Source: Planctomycetota bacterium | GTDB taxonomy: Bacteria; Planctomycetota; Phycisphaerae; WQYP01 | NCBI GenBank assembly: GCA_021818445.1 | Contig: JAKAEB010000003.1 | Location: forward strand, 49,569 to 113,568 | Length of the DNA stretch: 64,000 bases | Direction of reading: 5' to 3' | Shown: positions 1 to 7,686 of the stretch, one piece after another | Layout of the letters: every line of letters starts with the position of its first letter | Position numbering within the stretch: the first letter of the stretch is position 1 | Position numbers and translations under genes: made by a program | The notes under the pieces: generated by a model | Told to the model about the DNA's origin: nothing | The model's input: only the letters and a program-made list of their open reading frames with translations | Databases searched by the model: none

Positions 1-1
1 G

Positions 2-625
2 GCCCAGCAGCAGGGGTGGGGCAAGGTGATCTGCGCCACGACTGACATTCTGCCGCACCATCCGGAAAAGGTACTCGCGGTAACGGAGAGTTTTATTGAA
101 AGCCACCGGGAGGATGTGGTCAAAGCGATTGCGGCGTTGCTGCGGGCATGCGAATATTGCGCAAATCCCGCCAATCGCGAGGAACTTGCGGAACTTTTAT
201 CGCAAGAGGCCTACCTCGACATGGAGCCAGAATTGATATTATCGAGCCTCAACTCCGGCCCCGCCGATATGGGGTCCGGTGCCACCATTAAAAGCCGACC
301 TGATGATTGGACCTTCCGCGATTGGGGAGTGCGGTATGCGGCTCCGTCGGGTACGCATTTTGTATGGTTTTTGAAGCAGATGCAGCGCTGGGGAGAAGTT
401 GACCCCAAAGCTGATCTCCAGCAACTTGCCCAACGCTGCGTCCGCAGTGATTTGTACACGGAAGCGGCGGCGATGCTTAATGTCGCTCCTCCGACGAGTG
501 ACTTTCCGGTCATGCCGTTGCGACGGGGTGTACTCAATCCGTTTGCTGTCGAAACGCGGCCAACAAATCCCCCATCCGGGCCGAAAAGCACGTTACGCCC
601 GCCCTCACGCGCATTACAGGAATGA
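2..625 (+). CDS. Nitrate/bicarbonate-type ABC transporter substrate-binding protein, C-terminal part
   Basis: The 5' end is cut by the window edge; the reading frame is open from base 2 to the TGA at 623-625, giving about 207 residues. The opening stretch GWGKVICATTDILPHHPEKV, followed by a helix-rich segment with NPANREELAELLSQ, resembles the C-terminal lobe of the CmpA/NrtA/NMT1-like periplasmic proteins that deliver nitrate, nitrite or bicarbonate to an ABC importer. The last 40 residues are Pro/Arg-rich and look like an unstructured tail. No permease or ATPase gene follows on this side (the next gene is ilvB), so any partners must lie upstream of the window. The family call is from motif resemblance only, and the substrate cannot be told from this part. 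Confidence 0.62.
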   Translation, partial: AQQQGWGKVICATTDILPHHPEKVLAVTESFIESHREDVVKAIAALLRACEYCANPANREELAELLSQEAYLDMEPELILSSLNSGPADMGSGATIKSRPDDWTFRDWGVRYAAPSGTHFVWFLKQMQRWGEVDPKADLQQLAQRCVRSDLYTEAAAMLNVAPPTSDFPVMPLRRGVLNPFAVETRPTNPPSGPKSTLRPPSRALQE

Positions 626-1049
626 CGAAAGGAACACGCTATATCCGGCACCAAAAAGGTATCGGCCGTCTCGACCGCGATGGAAGCGGAGGCAGACCCG
701 TCATCCGGGACGGCCTCCTCGGCAAGGGTTAAAACACGGTCGCCGTGCACTCATAAATCCTCGTGCACCATTCCGTAAGCTGAGGGCAATGGGGCGTGGA
801 GGCGATAACAATTCTTTGCGCAGTACGCGGGTGGCCACGGGATTTTCATAAAATGGTAAATTCCGACGGAACTTGCAGTTGGATGCTCTTCTGGAGATAA
901 TTCTGTTGTCGACGGATGCTGCCACCTGCGGGTTTGGCTGCATCTGGTTTTCGGAAGAAAACGGCGGCCCAGTCAGGCGCCGGTGTTATTCGCTGCGTGG
1001 CGGACGCCGAGCTAACCGATTTTTGGCAGCCGATGATGTGAGGATTTTT
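626..1049. other. Intergenic region before ilvB; nothing recognised
   Basis: This is 424 bp between the substrate-binding protein and ilvB. Open frames here are short, overlap one another on both strands and lack convincing ribosome-binding sites. The ilvB frame itself is open back to 873, but that N-terminal extension has no family resemblance. I found no T-box, leader-peptide run of Ile/Val/Leu codons, or hairpin plus T-tract. Confidence 0.5.
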
Positions 1050-2951
1050 ATGTCTACGATCACCTCCCCCGGCGGGGCGGCCAAGCCTTTTGGTTCCGCC
1101 AAGAACAAGACACACGAAAAAACTGAAAAGCGAGCGTCTGAATCGCGTTCAGAAGCGCAAGGTGGAGATGCGTCGGTCGATAGCGGCACCGGGCTGCCGG
1201 TGTTGGGATCGCCGACCGGCCGCACGAATCGGTACATCGGTAAAACCGGTGCCGAGATCATGCTTCAGATGCTGGTGGAGCACGGCGTAACCGATGCGTT
1301 TGGCTACCCGGGTGGAGCGATTTTGCCCACCTTTGATCAACTGTACAAAAAGCAACTCAATTTTGTTCTGGTGCGCCATGAACAGGGTGCCGGGCATATG
1401 GCCGATGGCTACGCCCGTGCCACCGGCAAGCCGGGCATTGTGATTGTGACCAGCGGCCCGGGAGCCACCAACACGGTCACTCCGCTGGCTACAGCGTACA
1501 TGGATTCAATTCCGATGATCGTATTTTCGGGTCAGGTGCGCACGTACATGATCGGTAATGACGCCTTTCAAGAGGCGGATGTGACAGGCATTACCCGGCC
1601 GGTGACCAAGCGGAATTATCTGGTCAAAAGCGTCAATGATCTGCCGCGGATTATTAATGAGGCGTTTATCATCGCCACGACGGGGCGTCCCGGGCCTGTG
1701 CTTATTGACCTGCCGGTGGATGTAACGACATCCAAGGTGGAGCAGGCAATTGACGATACGCCCTACCTGCCGGGCTATAAGCTTTACCGCTCCGGTCATA
1801 GCCGCATGATAAAGCAGGCGATGGACGTGATTAACCGTTCCGACCGTCCTGTGCTTTACGTGGGTGGCGGTGCCATACTGAGCGACGCGTGGAAAGAGGT
1901 GCGTGATTTTGCCAAAAAGGCGAACATACCATGCACCACCACGCTTCTGGGCATGGGGGCGTTTGATGAACACGACCCGCTGAGCCTGCACATGCTGGGC
2001 ATGCACGGCAGCGCCTACGCCAACTATGCGGTGCAGGAATCGGACTGCCTTATTGCTGTTGGTGCGCGCTTTGATGACCGGGTGACCGGAAACCTGAAGC
2101 TTTTTGCGCCCAAGGCGAAAATTATTCATGTGGATGTTGATCCATCGAGCATCAGCAAAAATGTGAAGGTGGACGTACCGGTGGTGGGTGACGCCAAATT
2201 GTGTCTTGCTGAGATGATTGATCTGGCGGAATCAAAGCCGCGGCAAGAATGGTTTGAGCAAATCGCGGGATGGAAGCAGCAGTATCCTTTCAGCTATCGG
2301 GATGATTCTGACCTGCCCAAGCCACAGGCAATTATTGAAGCGATCAATCAGGTAACGCAAGGCAAAGCCTACTTTACAACGGGTGTGGGACAGCATCAGA
2401 TGTGGGCGGCACAATTTATCCGATGGCGCTTTCCACGCAGCATGATTACCAGCGGCGGGCTGGGAACCATGGGCTATGGCCTGCCGGCGGCGATTGGTGC
2501 CCAAGTGGGCCGCCCGAACGATTTGGTCATTGATATTGACGGCGATGCGTCATACATCATGACGGCCATGGAATTGGCCACCATGCGGCAATTCAACCTG
2601 CCGGTGAAGGTCGCCATCTTGAATAACCGGTTTCAAGGCATGGTGCGGCAGTGGCAGCAGTTGTTTTATGGCAGTCGGTTTTCTAACAGCGAAATGGTCA
2701 ATCCTGATTTTGCGGCGATGGCGGAAAGTTTTGGCATTCGCGGTATGCGGTGCGAACGCAAAGAGGATGTGCTTAAGACCGTTGAGGAAATGATCAAGCA
2801 TCCCGGGCCGTGCGTCGTGGACTTCCTGTGTGAAACTGCCGAAAACGTCTATCCGATGGTGCCGTCTGGCAAAGGGCTGCATGAAATGGAACTGGGCGTT
2901 GTGGCCAGTGCGCCGCCGAACAGCGGGCGTGACTTGGGCACATTGGCGTAA
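1050..2951 (+). CDS. ilvB: Acetolactate synthase, large (catalytic) subunit
   Basis: Thiamine-diphosphate enzyme that condenses two pyruvates (or pyruvate and 2-oxobutyrate) in the first common step of Val/Leu/Ile synthesis. The protein is 633 residues. I chose the ATG at 1050 because GAGG lies 6 nt upstream; the frame is open further up but the extra residues look random. Even so there are about 60 unusual Ser/Lys/Glu-rich residues before the core begins at YIGKTGAEIMLQML. Visible motifs are GYPGGAILP, the catalytic Glu in VRHEQGAGHMADGYARAT, SGPGATN, the central FAD/Rossmann-like domain (VGARFDDRVTGNL), and the ThDP motif IDIDGDASYIMTAMELAT ending in NN. The regulatory subunit gene follows after 71 bp. 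Very secure. Confidence 0.96.
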   Translation: MSTITSPGGAAKPFGSAKNKTHEKTEKRASESRSEAQGGDASVDSGTGLPVLGSPTGRTNRYIGKTGAEIMLQMLVEHGVTDAFGYPGGAILPTFDQLYKKQLNFVLVRHEQGAGHMADGYARATGKPGIVIVTSGPGATNTVTPLATAYMDSIPMIVFSGQVRTYMIGNDAFQEADVTGITRPVTKRNYLVKSVNDLPRIINEAFIIATTGRPGPVLIDLPVDVTTSKVEQAIDDTPYLPGYKLYRSGHSRMIKQAMDVINRSDRPVLYVGGGAILSDAWKEVRDFAKKANIPCTTTLLGMGAFDEHDPLSLHMLGMHGSAYANYAVQESDCLIAVGARFDDRVTGNLKLFAPKAKIIHVDVDPSSISKNVKVDVPVVGDAKLCLAEMIDLAESKPRQEWFEQIAGWKQQYPFSYRDDSDLPKPQAIIEAINQVTQGKAYFTTGVGQHQMWAAQFIRWRFPRSMITSGGLGTMGYGLPAAIGAQVGRPNDLVIDIDGDASYIMTAMELATMRQFNLPVKVAILNNRFQGMVRQWQQLFYGSRFSNSEMVNPDFAAMAESFGIRGMRCERKEDVLKTVEEMIKHPGPCVVDFLCETAENVYPMVPSGKGLHEMELGVVASAPPNSGRDLGTLA

Positions 2952-3022
2952 AACACGTTGGCTGGAATCAGCCGATGGCAGGATCATTTAACTCGAGAAT
3001 CATCAGGAACGGAGGTCGCTGT

Positions 3023-3655
3023 ATGCGGCATGTCATAACAGCATTAGTGATGAATGAACCCGGCGTGCTGGCGCACGTGGCCAATATGTTTTCGGCCCGC
3101 GGATTTAATATAGATTCATTGGTGGTGGGCCGGACGGAAGACCCGCTGCTTTCCCGCATGACGATTGTGGTGGTTGCCGACGACCGCACTCTGGATCAGG
3201 TGCGTAAGCAATTGGCCAAGATCGTCACGGTGGTAAAGGTACGCGATTACCGTGAGACGCCGTTTGTGGCCCGTGATTTGATGCTGGTGAAACTCAGTGC
3301 GTCGCCGCGTACGCGGAGCGAGATTATTGAACTTGCCAGTCTGTTCCGGGGCCACGTACTGGACGTGGGGCACAATTCGCTTACGGTGGAACTTTCCGGT
3401 GAAGAGGACAAACTCGATGCCTTCATCGATCTGGTACGCCCGTACGGCATACGTGAATTGGCCCGAACCGGGATGATTGCCATGGCCCGTGGTGGCCATG
3501 CCATGTCGTTGGCGGGCGAGGAATCTGACGGGACTACTGGCAACCCCGCGCCGGGGCCTGCCTCACCGCTGGCGAATGTCGGAAGTCGATCGGGGCGAAT
3601 GCCCACCAAACGAATGCCGACGCAGGAAGAGTTGGAGGCGACGCCACCCGGCTGA
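3023..3655 (+). CDS. ilvN: Acetolactate synthase, small regulatory subunit
   Basis: Regulatory partner of IlvB; its ACT domain binds valine and sets feedback inhibition. The protein is 210 residues. The start is the ATG at 3023, with GGAGG at 3011-3015 and a 7-nt spacer. The N-terminal ACT domain is clear (HVITALVMNEPGVLAHVANM, then ARGFNIDSLVVG), followed by the family's second half (RDLMLVKLSASPRTRSEI, LDVGHNSLTVELSG, PYGIRELARTGMIAMARG). The last 40 or so residues are a low-complexity tail beyond the usual end near residue 165. It is co-directional with ilvB and almost certainly co-transcribed. Downstream, a 7-bp hairpin with a 3-nt loop (3674-3690) lacks a T-tract, so it is at most a weak terminator. 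Confidence 0.95.
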   Translation: MRHVITALVMNEPGVLAHVANMFSARGFNIDSLVVGRTEDPLLSRMTIVVVADDRTLDQVRKQLAKIVTVVKVRDYRETPFVARDLMLVKLSASPRTRSEIIELASLFRGHVLDVGHNSLTVELSGEEDKLDAFIDLVRPYGIRELARTGMIAMARGGHAMSLAGEESDGTTGNPAPGPASPLANVGSRSGRMPTKRMPTQEELEATPPG

Positions 3656-3814
3656 GAAAAGCACACACGCTTACTCACCCCTTGGGTGAGAAATGACCGT
3701 AGATAGTCGCCAATTTGAAGGCACCGGAACCAGTCGCTTGAGGCGGCATTTGAATTGGCCTACACTTTCGTTGGTTGTGCAATTTTATGTGACCATTGGC
3801 ATAGGAAAATAGCA

Positions 3815-4372
3815 ATGCTGGATATCATTCGAGGCAAGGCGTATGTGCTGGGCGATAACATCGATACCGACCAGATCATTCCCGCCAAGTTTTTAAGTTA
3901 TAACCCCTCCGATCCCGCCGAGCGGAAATATTTCGGCATGTATGCAATGGATGGTGTACCCGCCGGGCAGATGGGCCTGCCGGACGGCAATATCCGTTTC
4001 GTCCAACCCAATGAGTTCAAAAGCGAATTCAGCATTGTCATCGGAGGCAAAAATTTCGGCTGCGGATCATCACGCGAGCACGCCCCTTTGGCCATTGCCG
4101 AGGCAGGGGTACGCGTTGTTATTGCAGAATTTTATGCCCGCATTTTTTTTCGCAACTGTGTGAACGGCGGCTATTTGGTACCGTACGAAACACCGGAGCG
4201 ACTGGTAGATTTAACGCACACGGGCGATGAATTGGTGGTTGATATCAAGCGGAATCTGCTTTCCAATGTAACCCGCCGCACCGAACACAAGTTGAATGCG
4301 TTGGGCGATGTAGCACCGATTATTGAGGCCGGCGGAGTATTTGAATACGCCAAGCTGGCCGGCATGATTTGA
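3815..4372 (+). CDS. leuD: 3-isopropylmalate dehydratase, small subunit
   Basis: Small subunit of the aconitase-type enzyme that isomerises 2- to 3-isopropylmalate in leucine synthesis. The protein is 185 residues, within the usual size range. The start at ATG 3815 has AGGA at 3803-3806 and fits the family N-terminus (GKAYVLGDNIDTDQIIPA). The swivelling-domain signature GGKNFGCGSSREHAPLAIAE and the FYARIFFRNCVNGG segment are intact. The large Fe-S subunit LeuC is not adjacent and must be encoded elsewhere. Its place after ilvBN groups branched-chain amino-acid genes, while purD follows 44 bp later on the same strand. Confidence 0.95.
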   Translation: MLDIIRGKAYVLGDNIDTDQIIPAKFLSYNPSDPAERKYFGMYAMDGVPAGQMGLPDGNIRFVQPNEFKSEFSIVIGGKNFGCGSSREHAPLAIAEAGVRVVIAEFYARIFFRNCVNGGYLVPYETPERLVDLTHTGDELVVDIKRNLLSNVTRRTEHKLNALGDVAPIIEAGGVFEYAKLAGMI

Positions 4373-4416
4373 TATCCGAACGAGTACATAATGCTTTCCC
4401 TGGAAAAAGTGGTGAT

Positions 4417-5694
4417 ATGAAAATTTTATTGGTCGGCTCCGGCGCAAGAGAGCATGCCCTCGCATGGAAACTGCGTCAAAGCCCCCTGTGCACCGAACTG
4501 TTTATAGCCCCCGGTAACCCGGGCATGGCTCAATTCGGCCGGTGTGTGGATATTCGCGGCGATGCAATCGCCGACCTGACGCGATTTGCCGTTGATAACG
4601 CCATGGACCTGGTCGTGATTGGACCTGAGGACCCGTTGGCATTGGGACTGGTGGATGCCTTGGCGGCGAAAAAGATACGCTCCTTCGGTCCGAGCCTCGC
4701 GGGTGCCCAACTGGAGGCGGATAAAACATTTTCCAAAAAGATGATGCGCGAAGCTCTGATCCCTTCTGCGGAGGGGAGAAGTTTCAAATCCATGCGTGAT
4801 GCAATCACTTACGTTGAATCGCGCAACGATGCCATGGTGGTTAAAGCGGCTGGATTGGCGCGCGGCAAAGGCGTGGTTATTTGTAAAGACCCCGTTGAGG
4901 CGCTGGATGCAGTCCGCAACATCATGGAGAAAAAGGTGTTCGGGGCGGCTGGATCGACCATCGTTATTGAGGAAAAATTGGAGGGGCCGGAATTGTCGCT
5001 CCTCGCTTTTATCGACGGCCACACGGCATACATTTTAGAATCCGCCCAGGATCACAAACGTATCGGCGAAAACGATACGGGACCCAACACCGGCGGGATG
5101 GGCGCTTTCAGCCCCGCGCCGCGAATGACCGATGAATTGAGCCGCAAGGCTGAATCGGAAATCATTGTGCCATTGCTCGATGCCCTGGCCCGCCATGAAA
5201 TTGATTATCGCGGAGTCATTTACGCGGGACTTATGCTCACACCGGCGGGCCCAAAGACGCTGGAATTTAATTGCCGCTTTGGCGACCCGGAAGCCCAGGT
5301 GCTGATGATGCGTCTCAAAAGCGATCTTGTTGAAGCTATGATTGCCTGCATTGATCGTAAGCTGGATCAGGTCACGCTTGAATGGGATCAGCGGCATGCC
5401 GTATGCGTGGTGCTTGCGAGCGCAGGTTACGGCTGGGAAAGTGACGATAAAGTTGTTAAAGGCATACCCATTGAGGGTGTGCAGGAAGCCGCCGCTATGC
5501 GGGACGTAATGGTATTTCATGGCGGCACCGCGATGAGGGATGGCCAACTGGTGACCAATGGCGGACGGGTGCTTAGCGTGTGCGCTTTGGGCGACTCGCT
5601 GACCGATGCACGGGAAAAAGCCTATGCCGCTGTGGGTAAAATTTCATTTAAGGGCATGCAATTTCGCCGCGATATTGGCGGCAACGCTGGCTGA
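4417..5694 (+). CDS. purD: Phosphoribosylamine-glycine ligase (GAR synthetase)
   Basis: ATP-grasp enzyme of de novo purine synthesis that joins glycine to phosphoribosylamine. The protein is 425 residues, typical for PurD. It begins MKILLVGSGAREHALAWKL, the family's N-terminal nucleotide-like fold. The ATP-grasp region follows (AEGRSFKSMRDAITYVE, MVVKAAGLARGKGVVI, EEKLEGPELSLLAFIDG), then the signature NTGGMGAFSPAPRM and the metal-binding end LEFNCRFGDPEAQVLMMRL. The ribosome-binding site is weak (GGTG directly before ATG 4417), but the protein start agrees with homologues. It converges on the DUF4159 gene 74 bp downstream; no clear terminator lies between. Confidence 0.95.
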   Translation: MKILLVGSGAREHALAWKLRQSPLCTELFIAPGNPGMAQFGRCVDIRGDAIADLTRFAVDNAMDLVVIGPEDPLALGLVDALAAKKIRSFGPSLAGAQLEADKTFSKKMMREALIPSAEGRSFKSMRDAITYVESRNDAMVVKAAGLARGKGVVICKDPVEALDAVRNIMEKKVFGAAGSTIVIEEKLEGPELSLLAFIDGHTAYILESAQDHKRIGENDTGPNTGGMGAFSPAPRMTDELSRKAESEIIVPLLDALARHEIDYRGVIYAGLMLTPAGPKTLEFNCRFGDPEAQVLMMRLKSDLVEAMIACIDRKLDQVTLEWDQRHAVCVVLASAGYGWESDDKVVKGIPIEGVQEAAAMRDVMVFHGGTAMRDGQLVTNGGRVLSVCALGDSLTDAREKAYAAVGKISFKGMQFRRDIGGNAG

Positions 5695-5768
5695 TGGCCA
5701 TTCGGATCGAACGACCATCCGCTGTCTGGAGCCTCCCATATGCCGTCAACTCCACCGGCCAACATTCA

Positions 5769-7283
5769 TCAGTGTGTCGTAGCATACACCAGAATGTTTG
5801 CACCTAACTTTAATGCCGACTGAGTTCCATAGGCTTTGGCATACGGATTGGGCAAATCCTCCCAACCATTGGAAAGCGAAAAACGACTGTAAATAACGGC
5901 CGGTGCGCCATCAATCATAATCGCCTGCAGCACCGGGTTGTGCAGACCGGGGTCGGCGGCGGCCACAACCGGCGAATAATTTACATGCTGTAGATTAAAC
6001 AGGTCGTGATAAATGGGACTGGACTGCGGCAGGATGTGCATCTTATGGTGCGGCAGCACCTTGGCAATTTCCCCGTGGAAAGCTTCATCGAAAGCGGCGG
6101 ATCCCATGGCGTCATCCACGAGCAGTACGCCACCGGCATGGAGATAGTTGTGCAAATTCTGCACCTGTTGGGGCGTCCATGAAAAATTGCGCAGCCCAGT
6201 CATGTACAAAATGGGGTATTGCCCGATTTTGGCACTCGCCAATGTCACCTTCACACGTTTGAATTGAACGCTTAGAGTAGTTTTCTGGTCGATGAATTTC
6301 ATCAAATTGGGCAGACCGTGCGGCGTAGGGTTCCAGTCGCCGTTGTTGACAATCTGCGCAAAGACCAGTTGATCGCGCGTCGGAATGCGCGATTGCTGAT
6401 AGATTTTTTGAATTTGAAACGCCCGCGCGTAGCGATAATCGGCCAGCACATAGGTGAGGATGTTGGCTCCGAGTTGCAGGGCGTCATGCTGATCATAGAG
6501 CGTACCACCCTTGATCGGGCGTTGGGCAGCGTTCCATCCCCAGCTCATATCCACGGGCGAAAAGATGATGGCCGCCCGGCAACCAAGATACATGGCATCG
6601 AGGTAGGGGGGGATTTTTTTCCAGGGTCCCAGGCCCACCCGCACCCGCATGGAGGTAATTTTATTAAGGCAATGGTAGAGGGGATCATCGAGGGGAAGCG
6701 GCGCAAAAGGACGGTTGGGGAACAATTCGTGTTCCAAAGCGACGAAACTTTTATTAAATGCCGGACGTCCGCAACTGGCATTGCCCACAATGGTACCGCC
6801 GGCCATGACGTAACCACGCAGCCGGGCCAGCACGGCCGTGCTGAATTTGGGCAGTGGCGTCCATCCGGTGATGTAGAGGATGGGCAGTTGAGTGGGACTG
6901 TAGCTGAATCGCATCGGGTCTACCTGCACGTAGCGGTAGTGTTGACCAAGGGCGACGTTCGTCCAGTTCATTAATGTTTCAATATCAATGGTTTCAGTGG
7001 GATAATTCACCACGCGGTGCCCGCTGATCACGTTAAGGTTCAGCATACCGATGAGTGCCGGCGGGGCGGGTTTGCGATGGTGTTCACTCCGCCGGACGGG
7101 TGTGGCGGGCAAAGGCAGAGGAGCGGTAGATTCTCCGCCCGACATGCGCACATGATTGGCTTTGGGTGGAATCCATGCCTTGGGATTGACAAACTTGGCC
7201 CATGCCACGGAGGCCGTCAGAGCTGTTAACAGTGCGAACGCACCGCACACGACGACCATTTTTATCTGCCGCTGTCCACTCAT
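5769..7283 (-). CDS. Secreted protein with two tandem DUF4159 domains
   Basis: 504 residues with an N-terminal signal peptide (MSGQRQIKMVVVCGAFALL, cleavage probably after AWA near residue 29). After a Pro-rich linker there are two related halves. Each has a glutamine-amidotransferase-like pattern in which a strand ending in YITG or YMTG precedes an LR/LH helix and then a Gly-rich turn (YVMAGGTIVGNAS in the first, YLHAGGVLLVDDAMG in the second). Each half ends in a similar block (LQLGANILTYV and LKLGANILVYA). This matches DUF4159, a domain of unknown function common in planctomycetes. No catalytic Cys-His pair is evident. A binding or envelope role is inference only. The start has an AAAGG-like site 4-5 nt upstream. 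Confidence 0.75.
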   Translation of the reverse strand: MSGQRQIKMVVVCGAFALLTALTASVAWAKFVNPKAWIPPKANHVRMSGGESTAPLPLPATPVRRSEHHRKPAPPALIGMLNLNVISGHRVVNYPTETIDIETLMNWTNVALGQHYRYVQVDPMRFSYSPTQLPILYITGWTPLPKFSTAVLARLRGYVMAGGTIVGNASCGRPAFNKSFVALEHELFPNRPFAPLPLDDPLYHCLNKITSMRVRVGLGPWKKIPPYLDAMYLGCRAAIIFSPVDMSWGWNAAQRPIKGGTLYDQHDALQLGANILTYVLADYRYARAFQIQKIYQQSRIPTRDQLVFAQIVNNGDWNPTPHGLPNLMKFIDQKTTLSVQFKRVKVTLASAKIGQYPILYMTGLRNFSWTPQQVQNLHNYLHAGGVLLVDDAMGSAAFDEAFHGEIAKVLPHHKMHILPQSSPIYHDLFNLQHVNYSPVVAAADPGLHNPVLQAIMIDGAPAVIYSRFSLSNGWEDLPNPYAKAYGTQSALKLGANILVYATTH

Positions 7284-7686
7284 ATGCCTTTACCCCAATC
7301 GCACCCGTTTACCCGTTACACCCACCGTGAGGGGATGGCGTTGGTAGCGCCGCCCCCCGACGCGAGAGCGCGAAGCGTTCTCTTACGTCAATATAACGTC
7401 AGAAAGGATGATTTGGTGCAATATTCCGGCAAAATTTGCGCAGGCCGTACCGGCGACCACCAAGGCCCCGCGTCATGCACGCACGACCGGTGCCACCGGA
7501 CGCATGTAATGGTTCCGATAACCTTTGGCTACAAGCATCTGCGGCATGCAGCTTTATCGGCGGCGGACGCGGAACCCAGTTGGCCCGCCGAGGGGCCGGT
7601 CGGCTGACAGGCCGGGCGCGTGTGCAACACCGCTGCCGGCCGATGGCTAGGGGTCACATCGGTGCGGTCAATATGCAAATCGGCAT
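7284..7686. other. Intergenic region; no gene recognised
   Basis: This 403-bp segment lies between the DUF4159 gene start and the stop of the GH92 gene. The small plus-strand frames here are Arg/Pro-rich, have no ribosome-binding site and resemble nothing. It probably holds the promoter of the DUF4159 gene. I see no clear terminator for the upstream minus-strand gene. Confidence 0.45.

Noticed and set aside
3674..3690. Terminator after ilvN
   Set aside because: The CTCACCC/GGGTGAG hairpin is perfect but is followed by AAATGACC rather than a T-tract, and leuD continues in the same direction.
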